NCBI GenBank assembly: GCA_009602725.1
Contig: WELB01000025.1
Coordinates: 453,276 to 517,275 of the forward strand
Length of the DNA stretch: 64,000 nt
Direction: 5' to 3'
Origin: Spirogloea muscicola
Taxonomy: Eukaryota > Streptophyta > Zygnematophyceae > Spirogloeales > Spirogloeaceae
The position numbers and the translations under genes were made by a program. This document shows, piece by piece, positions 43,296 to 55,099 of the stretch (position 1 is the stretch's first letter; each line of letters begins with the position of its first letter). A model generated the notes under the pieces. It was not told the DNA's origin and made no database searches. It saw only the letters and a program-made list of their open reading frames with translations.

Positions 43296-45602
43296 TTAGC
43301 TTTCTCTTGGATACAGGATGTCATAGTGGCCTGGCCGATAAAGCAAGTGGACCAGTGGTTGCGAGCTTGTCGAGCAGCTTTGTCCTTCCTTCAGTAATGG
43401 AAGAAAATCGTGATGGTTGGTATCGGCCAAGTTCATACTTGTTCCTGTCGAGCTCCTGTCAAGATACTCAACCCGAACAGGGACCCCCAGAGCATCTGTA
43501 AGAGCAGTAATCTGCACGTGATCACTTTCTTCGCCCATGGGCTCAACCGAGCCTCGGCAGAACTGCACCAGAGTAAGTAACCATCCAGGATGCATGTAAT
43601 AAGCACATCTGCAGGAGGATGCAAGATGGGTGAAACTGCAGGAGTACTACACTCCTGAGTCGGATTTTCATCTGAGATCAAGATAAATCGTATGACTTCA
43701 TTGCTACTGGGAAAAGCCCCATCCAACACAAGGATGTTACATCAACTTTGTATAACTCCATTCCACAAGAGTTTACTGACCTTCAGAACATCCATTCCAG
43801 TCAGGCCAAGGATGAAAGGCTCAAAAAATTCAGCTCGAGCCTGTATCTCACAGGATGTCACAAAGCGTAGAAATATTACAACTGCCACGCCATATATTCA
43901 CGTCAGACTACGTTGTGAGAGCTCATAAAGTTTGCCTGCCATGGCACAGACTTGACATGCATGCCTGATGTAGAGAAAAACCACGGTAAAGTTCATAGAG
44001 CAGAGCCGGTAGTCCTGAAGAAGAAGAGTGATTCTTGGTAGCTTGGCTGAGACATGGCATACACGTATGTAGAACTCATGGACTAGACCAATTACCGTAA
44101 TTTGATATGGTCGGGTCCCGGCAGCGCTGCACCAGGTCATCAATGCTTGAAATGAAAGAAGAACACACCGTCAGTTGTTTGAGGCATCAGCGAGCTGTAA
44201 GAGATACACGGGCTATCCATCTCTTCAGAGGGACAAGCGGATAGCCTATGATATCAGCAGTAACATTCGCGTGTATCGATCACCTTATGCTTGCCTCATC
44301 ACCAGGAACAACTGCTTCAAGCTGCTCAACAAAAGTCTGCACGCGTGCAAATCATTTGATCAGTGAAGCCAACCGGTCAAGCCATAGTTCATATGACCGT
44401 AAGCAGATAGAATCACTTCGAAATCTGAGCAGCCTAGTATCACCATACTGGCATTCATCTCACTGCGAGGAAGTCTTCCCAAGTCAGCTCAGGATAGCCA
44501 GCCTTGACAAGAGAGTGCTTGCATTGCTCGAGAGCGTTGAGCATTCGGTCAACCTCCTCCTTGTCTTCTCGAATCAGAAGCTGCTCCTGCTTAGACAAAG
44601 AGTAGCGAAATTGCCTCAGCTGCTCCTCATAGCCAAGTAGTTTGCTGCATGAAGAGATTGTGGCCTGGATCATATGCACAACTGACTTTCCAGGAACCAA
44701 TAGCCGCGAGAAGATACCAGGTATGAAAACATGAAACTTCTGAAAAAACAGTTGCCATCTCCACGAGCTCGTCGGAATGCACCATAAGACTTGCTCAAGC
44801 TCTGCACAAGTGATGTAAACAACATCTAGGATGTGAACAGTTGGACAACTGCGTAGCAACACACAGACTGATCCTCAGTTACGATGGCTGATTGCATTGC
44901 AGTCTGAGGATGGCGAAGGAAGCCTGCCAGAAGTGCTTCTACAGCCAGGTCTACCACATATGGCAGACGAGCGAGAAATGCCAAGAGATGCTAGGGACTA
45001 ACTTATGAATGACGTGGTTCAAGCACAGCCTCAAGCCAACAGGGAGATGCTTCACCTCAATCTTGGTTCTGAAGATGGTTGTGCCAATTGCATACTCAGC
45101 CGCAAGAGCAGCAATGCCCTCCTGGGCAAGGCAGGAGTTTGAAGAACAATCTAAACACACAACTGCTGCATGTGCTGGCATTCATAGCAGTTGAAGTCCA
45201 CTGCATGGCTCCTTCTACTGAAAGAAGATATCTACGATGACCTGGCAAGCCAGGTCCAGCAAATGTAGAGCTTGTCACCTTGTCACCGACAAGCTCCGAT
45301 TTTTGTGATACTGCTGCCTCTATGGCATTCTCTTGTGCTATAATGGAATCATCGGATGGCCGGCAATCTCCAGCTGAATCTATACAGGGGGTGCTGCAGC
45401 TGTCAACTTTGTGAGAGCACTCATCAATCGACAAGTTACGATCATAGATTCCCATTAAGTGCTCCAACCTGCGTAACAAGAACACCAACGTAGACGCTGT
45501 CAGAATGTCATCCCTATGCTCAGGCGATCTGTGATCAAACAAATCTATCCTGCTGCTGAGATTGTGAGTTTCCAAGTCAGCCATGACCAAGCGTGAGTGC
45601 AC
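43296..45602 (-). CDS. OTUB1: Otubain-type ubiquitin thioesterase (OTUB1 family)
   Basis: Cysteine deubiquitinase of the OTU family, expected to cleave Lys48/Lys63 ubiquitin chains. Nine exons: 45602-45279, 45121-45056, 44801-44718, 44586-44464, 44336-44284, 44145-44096, 44033-44002, 43840-43781, 43562-43296 (about 352 residues, all in phase). A non-conserved N-terminus of ~105 residues precedes GIAALAAEYAIGTTIFRTKI. The catalytic block ARGDGNCFFRSFMFSYL contains Asp145 and Cys148. Further motifs: EEVDRML, PELTWEDF, SIDDLVQRCRD, ARAEFFEPFI, VEPMGEESDHVQITALTDAL and the His motif RPGHYDILYP. Exon 7 (44033-44002) needs a GC donor and gives SLFFFRTTGS, the counterpart of the VMFFRFVTAG stretch in plant otubains; it is the least certain exon. 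The start is at 45602 or 45584. Confidence 0.9.
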
Positions 45603-46140
45603 TACTTCGACTACATACGAGAGTCAGCTCAAGAAAGACGAGTCTGCCTGCTCAAGACAGCCATTTGCCGACCCCAACCATATCTTGCAAACAAGAGTCT
45701 CTATTCTGAAGTGAGCCAGCTTGGAATTGACACTGACGAGCGCGGTAAGTGAGCCTCCTGCTGGTCGGTGGTTTGCTGGCGCCCGCTCCTCAGTTGTCTT
45801 CAAGGCCAGCTGGCGTCGCTGGCCCAGGCAGGCTGGCTTGCTCGAGCGAGGGCTCCCTCAAAGCCGATTTCCGCTGCCGCAGCCCCGGCAGACTCCGCGC
45901 AGACTGGACGCAGGACCGCCCCGTGCCGGCGCTGGCGGCGCGCGTGGAGGCCGGCAGGCAGGCAGGCCAGCGTCTGGGGGGCCAGGAGCAGTTGGGGAAT
46001 GTCGGACAGGAAAGAAGACTCGAAGAAGTGAGATCTTCCGAAGAAAAAAGTGCTTGACCCGAGAGAAGGAAGGATTCCGTGTATTTGAAACAAACGAAGG
46101 CCAAATGGGCAAGTACAAAGGCAAGCACATCTTGAGACCT
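45603..46140. other. Otubain upstream region, no gene seen
   Basis: Contains a GC-rich patch (45750-46000) that probably includes the otubain promoter or 5' UTR. Overlapping open frames here have no recognisable domain. Confidence 0.4.
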
Positions 46141-46149
46141 ACCTAACCT

Positions 46150-46300
46150 ACAGAAGTTGACCCGCTCAGTAACCACGGGTCAAAACCGAAAGGTCGCTAA
46201 TCGATGCCTGAATACTAGATGGCAGATACGAAGCCCTTCTGCCACCAACTAGAGCTCGCCCAGCTTTCTGGTGCAAAGCATTAGCCTGAGCAAGCTGCAG
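46150..46300 (+). repeat. Family C element, partial copy
   Basis: Contains TTGACCCGCTCAGTAACCAC, TCGATGCCTGAATACTAGA, CCACCAACTAGAGCTCGCC and ends GCTTTCTGGTGCAAAGC. Matches the 3' two-thirds of the 29163-29390 copy. Confidence 0.75.
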
Positions 46301-46514
46301 ATAGGCCGAAAGTCGTCGTCGCAAGAACGACAAATATGCAGCTGGCAAGCCCACCTCAGCCGGGAACACATCTGCATGTCGTGTGTAGCATAGATTGGCT
46401 ATTTATAAAAGGAGAGTAAGGAAACGAGAACCTAAGCAGCCAAAGATGTCGACTGCCGCTGGCAGGAGCTGATCACATAGGGGGTAAACGTAGTAAATCT
46501 GCAGCTTCCTTTGT

Positions 46515-46952
46515 TCAGCACTGCCCACTGCGTGGCCAGCGTGTCGATGCTGGACCTTTACAGGCCTCCGTACTCACAACATCGACCAAGGCCCGTCGAC
46601 CTCCACCAGGTTGCACGCCCACAATGTCAAGTGTGCGGCGATGATGACGTCCCTGGGCATTCGCGGTGATAGGCATGATATTGTGCACTTCCACGACCAC
46701 ACGGTACCCGGCGTCGCGCATCAAACCCGCCAGGGCATCACGGAGGAGGTTGTGCATGCCCACAACTTCTGGTCCAGTGGGGCGTCGCAGCATGTGAGTG
46801 GCGAGCTCAGCACCCTCTGCACGGAAGCCGCACTCACACTGGCGCACCCTAATCAAGCAGTTAGGTGGGAGGCCGAGGAAGAGTTGAAGCAACGTCCGAA
46901 AGGCCTCGGAGCTGATGCTGAAGGCGTTGGCTACAGCCAACGCCTTCAGCAT
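46515..46952 (-). mobile_element. LINE-like C-terminal fragment (putative restriction-like endonuclease)
   Basis: A 145-codon minus-strand open frame. Visible features: LLQLFLGLPP, a Cys-x-Cys and His-containing patch (RQCECGFRAEGAELATHML), a helical segment MHNLLRDALAGLMRDAGYRV, then RRTLDIVG and, 11 residues on, ALVDVVS. The Cys/His patch followed by D...(D/E)-type acidic residues resembles the C-terminal zinc-knuckle and PD-(D/E)xK-like endonuclease seen after the reverse transcriptase in some non-LTR retrotransposons. No reverse transcriptase motif is visible nearby, so at most it is a 3' relic. Assignment rests on pattern memory only; a host protein fragment is possible. Confidence 0.4.
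46915..46952. repeat. Perfect palindrome, 18-bp arms, 2-base centre
   Basis: ATGCTGAAGGCGTTGGCT at 46915-46932 is followed by AC and its exact reverse complement at 46935-46952. No mismatch. It overlaps the beginning of the LINE-like frame. Confidence 0.95.
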
Positions 46953-47039
46953 TGTTGTGAGGTGATCCAGTCTGTGGCTCTAGGTGTGGCGAGGGAAGTA
47001 AGTCTTGCCAGGCTCCTTGGATTGTTGTGAATCTCTGGC

Positions 47040-48170
47040 AGCCTCCTCAACCTTCTGCGGCGCTCATCTTCCGCTCACCTTCCACTGCCGTAACCAGTGT
47101 GGATTGTGCCCCTCTATCAGAAGCTTGGGCGAGGGCGGAGAATGGCCTGAGGAGGGGTTGTATAGAGGAAAAAGAGCCGATTGCCGAGCAAGCCAGCCCA
47201 AAAAAGAACAATGTCCATAACCAAAGAAAAAGGTGCCGAAAGAGGACTACACTACAAAACACGAGATGAGGTTCCGAAGGGAAAGTGGCTCTCCCGAAGT
47301 GGGCGGGGGCTCTAAAAAGCCAGCCCGAAGAGTATAGAGAGAAGGCGCGCGGAGCGCCGAAATAGGAAGAGGGGAGCAGTTGTCAAGTGTGCGGCGCCGC
47401 TCAAGGGGCCGAGCGGCGGCAGGAATAGCCAACCACTGGTAGGTGCTGACAACGCTACCCGTGCGCTTGCAAGGAAAGAGAGGCCAATCCGAGACTTGAC
47501 AAAGTCCTGGAAGAGAGAAAGAAGGAATGAGTGTGTACTGAGAAGCCTCGTCCCCTTTAGAAGAGCTGATTCACATCGACTTCCAAAGTAAGTCGATGGC
47601 TGTGAGAGGCCAGCCCAAAAGGAATGAATTAGGTCCGACATGGCCGGAAGGTGCAATCATACGAAACTACTCTCAGTGAAGGTCGCAGTGTCGAAGACGG
47701 GAGGCGGCAGCCAACGCGCACTAGTTTGGGCAACACATTTTAGCGAAGCCCTGGAGGAGCTAAGGAAGCAGGTGGAAGAAAGATAGAAACAACTGGTCCA
47801 ATGTAATGGAAAGCACGCCTGGAAGGGGCGTTTCAGTATCCACGAGTGAGCGCATCACCTTAAGAAAACGGAAATAGCGCGCGTGCATGTCGGACAGGCT
47901 GACTTGGGGAGCAGAGCGGAAGCACCGCGGAAGCCGGTGCGCCAGCATGCTGAAGGAAGAAATTGCCAGCCCATAGAAAATAGGGGCAGGGAAAGGCCAG
48001 CCCAAAAGGAATGGACAAGACCCAAAGACCCAAAAGGTGCTGATAACAAAACCCAAACTGCTGGACACGAGACGACGCAGATGGAAGCTTTAGTACCGAC
48101 GAGTGAGCAGCAGCAAGTCCGAGTAACTCGCAGGAGGGCCTGGGCATGCGAGCGCTACAGGCTCAGCAAG
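47040..48170. repeat. Repeat block with family A units
   Basis: Plus-orientation hairpins at about 47306 (CTCTAAAAAGCCAGCCCG), 47600 (GGCTGTGAGAGGCCAGCCC) and 47980, with AAAAGGAATG..AGGTCCGA tails. A TCAGTATCCACGAGTGAGC box lies at 47836. No coding evidence. Confidence 0.7.
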
Positions 48171-48175
48171 AACCG

Positions 48176-48277
48176 CAGTTTGTAGCACGCAACTAACGCC
48201 TTCGGTAAGCTTGTATGCCCCAACCACAGTTTGTAACACGCAACTCACGCCTGCGGTAAGCTGGTGTTTCCCCTAGC
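48176..48277. repeat. Two-copy tandem repeat, period 51 bp
   Basis: CAGTTTGTAGCACGCAACTAACGCC... at 48176 recurs at 48227 as CAGTTTGTAACACGCAACTCACGCC..., roughly 85-90% identical, 215 bp upstream of the HD2 start. Confidence 0.8.
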
Positions 48278-48491
48278 TGCCTCCGCCGACTTTGGAGGCA
48301 AAACTAAGGGACGAGGTCCAAAAGGGCCGGAGAAAGCAAACCAAGGGCTCTCCCGTGACGAGGCGGGGCGAGCGCCAGGGTTTAGGCTTACCTAGTAGTG
48401 CCTCCTGTGAACCACTCCGCCCCCATTTCCACGCCGCCGGCCGCCACTACCGCCGCCGCCCTCGCCGCCGGCGGGCTTACCTTCTCACGCG

Positions 48492-51400
48492 ATGGAGTTC
48501 TGGGGTAAGGCTGCTCGCCCGCGCGGCTCGCGACGCCGCGGCCGCATCAGGCGACGGCCTCTCGCCATCGGCGGCCTGCCCTGAGTGCCGTTTTCATGGA
48601 GTCACTGCTCGTGCCACACTCGGCAGGCGTGGAGGTCAAGCCGGGGAAGGGCTTGGAGCTGGAGCCAGAAACCTACGTCCACATCTCTCAGGTAAGACCC
48701 CTGGTTCCCATTGCGACTCCTCTGCTTGCTTCCCTCCTCTTTGCTGGCCGCCCATCACTTGAGAATGGCCTATCTGTTCATTACAATGAGCCTAGTTCAC
48801 AAAGCCTTTCTCAATGGAGTGTGTGAACTGGCGGTGTTCTGGGTATGGTCAAGTCTATGCGGCTGGGCCCTCATTGACCCTCGCATGGCAGCAGGGTTAT
48901 CTGTCAAAACATCGTCTCGCCACTGCGTTGTCCAAGATGCAGTATGCTGCATGAAGCCAGCTAACCCTGCCATTGGTGACAGAGCCTGCCTCAAAGCTCT
49001 GGCTAGGCTCCAGCAGTGCGTAGTGTACTGCACAGCAGTCCTGAGTCCAGAAAGAGGCGTTTTTCGTGTACAACTGAGCCACACGGTGGTTCTGCCCAGG
49101 CAGTTCCTTTCGCATGTCGGAGTAATCAGGCACTCACAAAGATTCACATGTACTTGTTCATTGGATCCTCAGGCTGCTCTGGGTGCCAACCCAACAGATG
49201 GAGAAAGGGTGGTTCTCCAAGTGGCCAATGAGGGTGGAGACCCAATAGTGCTGGGGACCCTATCCAAGGGCAAGTGTGACCAGATACACCTCGATCTGGT
49301 CTTCGACCGCGACTTCCGACTCTTTCACACTGGGACGTCGAGCGTGTACTTCGTCGGATACACAACACCTGGGACACTATATCCTCTTCTTTACTGCTGT
49401 AATCATGGACGCTTGTTTCATGGTCATGATGGGCAATAAGAATGCCATGACCCGCAGTCAACATCCACTCTGCTGAGGCAGAGATATTTGTTGGCAGCAC
49501 TGCAATTGAGATTGGTTAAGGCCCTTGATTCTGGCTTACCGAAGATGACTTTGACGAAGATGATCTTGAGGACGAGGATGAAGAGCTTGAAGAAGACGAG
49601 GAGGATGATGAAGACGAGGCAGATGCTGGTGAAGGAGGTGCTGTCCACTTTCATTCCTTGCAGCCACTGATAAGCCGCCGAAGCCTTGCACGCTGATCTT
49701 CCCTTTTTGTTTTGCAACTACCAACTCTGGTGATCACAACCTACTTTGTCCAACTTTTCTATCAGCTGCAGGCATAGAAGCTGCTGTCAAGGAGAATGGC
49801 CGAGCGGCAGGTAGTTGCTTGGTCACTTCACCTTTCTTTCAAGCTTGCATACTTCCATCTTGCCATGTTCCAACAAGATTCTGAATTGCAGAAAATGTTG
49901 GGACAATCAGGAAAACTCATCAAGTCTACGCAAAAAGCAGCGAAGGCAGCAATTGCTTCAAGGGCAGCAGGCGAGGTAAATTGCTGTCATCATATTATAT
50001 TGTCATTCCAGATTGTGGAGTGTACAACCTGCTGCTCTTACCGCATAAGGCATATATACTGCCTCTCTTACAGCCTTCATATATTTGCTAAGCCTTTTTA
50101 CTTATTTTTTGTCAATGTGCTAAAATATATGGGTATAGGATGATGATGACGATGACAAGGACGAGGACGAGGACGACAAAGAATTCCTGAAAACAGCCAA
50201 CACCTTTGACATGGACGATGACGATGACGATGAATCTGACGACGAAGATTTCAATAATGCCGATCTTGCTGACCAGGTGCAGAGACATAGAGTGCTTCAT
50301 AGCTATCTTTACCCTTCATGATAGAGCACTTAACCTATGTCCATTGTGTGACGACTGAAGGCCATGCAATCCTTCGCATTGACAGAATGATGGATTCAAC
50401 TAAAACTCAATATCTCACTCATGGTGCTGTTTACATAAAGGAAAGGCCAAAGTAGAGTCAGTATTAGACCATTGCTCTAATGTCATTCCACATGTATGAC
50501 TGATTGGCAGTCTCAGTAGCTTGTCGGAATGGTCAATGGCCATCAGGCTTACTTGTGAGAGTCTTGCAGGAGGACGATGATGAGGACGACGATGATGATG
50601 AGTTTGATGATGACATGGACGATGACGATGATGAGGAGGATGAAGAAGACGAGGAATTGGACGTCCAGGGAGCCACTAAAGCAGTAGGCATTACTCACTC
50701 TGCCTATGGCATCAAGCATTTGTGGTCGTCGGTACAGAAGAAAGACACTGCCTGACAATCTCACTAGAAGCTCTAGGACTTCACTCCCAACTAGGATCTT
50801 TCGAGTACAGATCTTGGGTAGAATCATCGTCAGAATTACCAAGTAATTATTCATTGCAGGACATCCTTAATGAGGACAATATGCCCATGTGTGCATCACA
50901 AGTGTAATTACCAGGGGTCTTGACTGCATCGCAAGCAACATCAGAGTTGCTGGCTGCTTCCAAGATACGCCAGTCGGCCCTCTTCACTGTCTACTCTGAG
51001 CTGTTGTCTTATCTGGCACCACACAGGCTGGGAGCAAGAGAGCAGCTGCTGGCCCTATGCCTGTATCTGCAAAGAAATTGAAGGCTGAGACGCCTGGCAA
51101 GAAGCAAGGTGAGAGTAGCTGGCAGTACAAGAAGGAGAGAGTATTATTGTGCTTGATTCCGAAGCACTGGCTTTAGTACGCTCGGTGGTCAGCTGACCAC
51201 TGAGTGTAACGAGCCATCTTAGGCTGGTGTGCTTCCCTGGACATCTGCATGGCTGGAGTCTACGAGTCATTGTTCACAATTCAAAAGTCCGCTTCGTCAC
51301 TTTCATTGTAGTTACTCCAGCCACCAAGGGAGCCCCTGCAACTGCCAAGGCGACCCCAAGTCCTGGCAAGACACTAACACCTGCAGCAAAATCAAGTCAG

Positions 51401-52414
51401 GTACAGATTTTCAATGTATAGTGCAAAGGACAAGTAGTAGGTGTTTGGTATGCAATGGCATGTTATTCACTACCAGCCTTGAGAGTTATTCAAGGTTAGC
51501 AATCTGACATAGGTGACATTTGTAGCTGCATGATAGTGCAATCTTTTGGCTGCATCAGATGTTCCCATCCTGATTCATATACTTTGTACTGTCTACATTT
51601 GTACAGAAGCCTGCCAAAAGCGCATCACCAGGAACGCCGGGAACACCAGGCTCAGGCAAGAAACCGGGACTGGGCGAGTACACCTGCACGCCATGCAACA
51701 GGTAATGTGAATCTCGCTGACGGGGCTATGGTTGGACATGCTGTCAAACAGCTTTGCAGAGGCTAAGTCTGGTATCTGGCTTCATACGACTATACTGGTT
51801 CGCTTGTTGGGGCTGTCCATAGCCTGTCTTTTGTCCATACCATCTGAGAAGATGTGGCTACAGAGGGATGTAAGTGGCTGTGAATGGGTGCTAGTAAGCT
51901 GCCATTGATGCCATGATGATATGCATCTCGTTAACCTGAATAGGTTGAAGCCTCAAGTAGACAACCATCCATTTCCTACCTGAGCATTCAATGGCATATT
52001 AGTTGTCAATTCAGAGCCATCTTGTGATGTGTGTTTTGTGGAAGATGCTCGTCAGACATCTGACAATCTCAGCATAGGCCGCTGCCCTGTCTTGCTGCTG
52101 CATTTATCCTTTCATCAGACGTGTGGGTAACACTGTTAGCTTTGGCTGTGGCAAGCAGAGCTCTATATAGTAGGAGGTGCTTGACAAGAGAGTCGTGCCA
52201 GACCTTCAGCAATGTCTCTGACAAAGTTTCGATGGTTGCGGCAGGAAATTTGGCACAGAGCTGGCTTTGAACCAACACAGCAAGTCCAAGCATGGGTCTT
52301 AAGATAGGCCTCAGCAGCACTGCTGGCATCCATCTCGTCTCTCATGCTGCAAGCATGCACAAGATGTTGCTGGAGGGTTGTTCTGCTGGAAGTAGCATGC
52401 AAGGTGGAGGGTAA
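48492..52414 (+). CDS. HDT: HD2-type (plant-specific) histone deacetylase with C2H2 finger
   Basis: Nucleolar/nuclear chromatin protein of the plant-specific HD2 family (nucleoplasmin-like fold). Twelve exons close in phase: 48492-48504, 48627-48691, 49173-49422, 49545-49637, 49772-49810, 49878-49975, 50139-50276, 50570-50683, 51027-51108, 51312-51400, 51607-51701, 52315-52414 (391 residues). Starts MEFWGVEVKPGKG, the HD2 signature, split after a 13-base exon. ETYVHISQAALG holds the conserved His; IHLDLVFDRDFRLFH holds the conserved Asp. Then come three Asp/Glu-rich exons (about 110-140, 161-180, 207-240) separated by Lys/Ala-rich spacers, a basic Thr/Pro/Ala region with KKLK, and a C-terminal C2H2 finger: YTCTPCNRSS, 12 residues between the second Cys and the first His, then HAASMH (C354, C357, H370, H375). 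The end of exon 3 is the least certain boundary. Acid tracts likely bind histones. Confidence 0.88.
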
Positions 52415-53360
52415 CTATGCTCTTACAGGTGTTAGGCCCTTGGCCCCTGGTGGGCGAAGAAGGGCCCTGTAATCATCAGTAGGTGCAATGCTTGCGTTAC
52501 TTAGACCCATCCTCCCGGAAGATTGGGAAGGGATGTTTTGTTGAGCACCTCATAGCACTTGGTTTGGCAGGATTTCCTAGACTTGAGTCTGGGTGCCCTG
52601 CAGGTGTATTTTTGCTCGCTAATGCATAGTCATGCATCCTAGAATCTCTCATTGAGCAGAAAAGCTTCAAATTCACATGGGTTTCTTTCAGTTGGAACCA
52701 GCTTAAACCCTATAATTTTCAAGGGCAGTGAGGGATGAGTGACATCATCGTTGTGTAATTGAAGTAACAGTGGGTTTTGCTGTCAGGTTAAGGGAGGTAG
52801 CAAGGTAGCTTCATGGGTGAAGAGGAGACTGGAGCAATGGGAAGGGTTGTCATATTATAGCAAGTGGATCACCAAGCAATTTAAGTTGTACTGACAAGGT
52901 TCTCAATCTATCAGCAGCCGCTCAAGCTAGACTTCATTCAACCTTTTCCCCTGTGGATCTCAGCCAGACATAGTACATGCAGGGCATATCTACAGAAAAA
53001 TTTGACGGCAGCTATTTCTATTCCTTGTGAGTGTGTGCAAATAGGTAATTTTGCTGGTGGCTATTTCTTGTTTCTTGTGAGAGTGTAAGGATTGGTGCGA
53101 AGCATTGAAAGCAAGCTGTCATCAGATCTGGCTTGGAGAGGTCTTGGCACCTCTCCTTATTGATCGCCAAGTAGAGGAAGCCATTCGAATGAGCAGATGG
53201 GCAGCCCCACGTTGGAACAATGAATGCAATGTATGCTCCTGCTGTTTACTAAGCTGCCAATACCTTGGTGGAGCACGTTGAGAAACTGAAAAGGATTGAG
53301 CAGCTGGACCGGAGTGGCCTGATCCTAGAGTAGAGGAACTTTTGCTGGACTAAGACTTGG
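52415..53360. other. Convergent intergenic region, no gene seen
   Basis: Lies between the HD2 stop and the UBE2C-type stop (convergent genes). Holds their 3' flanks. A loose duplication of a CTATTTCT..TTGTGAG motif occurs at about 53008-53086. No coding evidence. Confidence 0.4.
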
Positions 53361-54793
53361 TTAGCTAGTTGGTAGTCCACATTCAGTGTACTTCTTCAAG
53401 AGGACATCTCGATACTCTGTAAGAGACAAGCAGCATCAAAGTGAAAAGGAAGGCAGTACTGAGGTATCTCACAGCTTGCCTCGTATTTAGAGCAGATTGT
53501 CTCATGGAACTGATTTGACGCTAACATCACTTCAGTACCACAGCTTGTCTGCAAAATTGTGGACTAACCGTTCTGGTTGGACCACAGGCTGGCTGCAAAA
53601 GCGTTGAGTGGGCTATCGTTATTGGGCTCTGGAAAATCACAACCAGTAGTCAACAGAGTTCCAGATTCAGTCCATGACTACTTTTTGTTGTCCAACGTTG
53701 CAGGCTTTTTTGAGCTGACACTCATGTAGACTTCAACATATTCAACATATAATACTGGTGACAAGCTTGGAGGTTACTCTTTTAGCAACTGCAAGAGGAA
53801 GACTTGGCAGTCATCAGACTCAATGAGACAAGCTGACTCACGAACCTCCCAGGAGGCTTTGTATTGAGAGGAGGATTGAGCGGATGTCGTAGGCTGACGA
53901 CCATTTCTCCTGCAATGGCGTTGGATCAGATTGCATTTAGCCAACAGGTGTCATGCATGAGCACCGAGGAGCTTGCGAGCAAGCCAGCTACCGTCCCATT
54001 GTGACATGGTAATATTGCAAAGCTTGGGGTGGCCTGAGCGAGGACGGGTGGTCAGATGCAGCACACACCTTCAGAATGTCCAGGCAGATGTTGCCGTACT
54101 GGTCGACGTTGGGGTGGAAGCAGTAGGTGTCGAACTTCACCGCTGGTGCCTTGAAGGGATACTCACCAGGAAACCGGAGGCTCAGCTTGTAGGTGAGCCC
54201 CTCATAGACGGTGCCGGCGCTCCCCTTGATGGTGCCTGCCCACTGGAAGATGTTGTCCCCTTCTGGGAACGCGGAGATGCCGGGGTCTCCACAAGTCTGT
54301 CCAGCTCCACAGACAAGGATTCAGCAGTCTACGGCCAGCTCGAGCTGCCGTCGAGGCCTGCTGTGCCCATCTCCCGCCTTGCTAACTGGCCGTCCTGCTA
54401 GGCTCGAGCCAGCAGCTAAATCCAACCAAAAATTAACGAACGCTCAAGTACAAGCGGAGCGCATCTCTTGACTTTCGTGCTGCGAAGGTGAGCAATGCAG
54501 GTGGCAGCAGTCTGCGAGCAATCGTCCCAACAAGGCCCACACTGGGTGTGCACGCTGACACCTTACCATGAGCCCCATGAGCTCCGACTGGAGCCTGCCA
54601 CAGGTACAAAATGGAGCGTGGAGTCAGCTCTGGCAACGCGTAGTTGGCGCTGCGCAGAGACGTGGGCGTCCAGCTGGGAGCGGGCGGAGGTGGCCCACCT
54701 GCGGGCGACGGAGTGGCCGTCGGCCGAGGGGCAGCCGGGCTGGCTGTGCTTGCCCGCCGCCGGCGCCGGGAGCCCGCCGTGCTGTAGATTCAT
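53361..54793 (-). CDS. UBE2C: Ubiquitin-conjugating enzyme E2 C (UBE2C/UBC19-20 type)
   Basis: E2 of the anaphase-promoting complex pathway, needed for destruction of mitotic cyclins. Six exons close in phase: 54793-54699, 54594-54567, 54296-54069, 53909-53846, 53628-53569, 53416-53361 (176 residues; human UBE2C 179). A short variable N-terminus is followed by [10 protein letters not shown]. The UBC fold shows [57 protein letters not shown] (HPN 102-104, catalytic Cys112), [36 protein letters not shown] and [19 protein letters not shown] plus SPLN..AA.LW are diagnostic of the E2-C group. The start ATG follows a (GCC)n run in good context. Divergent from the A3-like gene across a (CT)n tract. 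Confidence 0.94.
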
Positions 54794-54993
54794 GGCGGCG
54801 GCGGCGGCGGCGCCGGCGCCGGCGCGAGTTGCGGCGGCTAAGGCGGCGCTTTGGGCGGGGGGGCACTGTGTATGTGGGGGTGGATTTGTGGGGGCCACTG
54901 ATTCTTTTGGGGGGGGTTGGCAGCAGCCCGGATTTTGGACGGGCTCGGGGAACGGCTAGAAAGGGGCCCTGACGGGACGGAACGGGCTGCCGN

Positions 54994-55087
<94 letters not shown>
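54994..55087. repeat. (CT)n microsatellite, about 47 units
   Basis: An uninterrupted CT run begins right after an ambiguous base (54993), in the divergent intergenic space between the UBE2C-type gene and the A3-like gene. Its length may be mis-assembled. Confidence 0.97.
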
Positions 55088-55089
<2 letters not shown>

Positions 55090-55099
55090 GCTCGCGCGC

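Noticed and set aside
46917-46950. Palindrome as an intrinsic transcription terminator
   Set aside because: Bacterial-type terminators do not apply to this nuclear eukaryotic sequence, and no T run follows.
51753-51900. Alternative end of the HD2 gene directly after 51701
   Set aside because: It gives CNRSFAEAKSG without a second histidine; the exon at 52315 completes a proper C2H2 finger in phase.
54994-55087. CRISPR or other organised repeat array
   Set aside because: It is a simple CT dinucleotide run; no regularly spaced repeats with unique spacers occur anywhere in the window.
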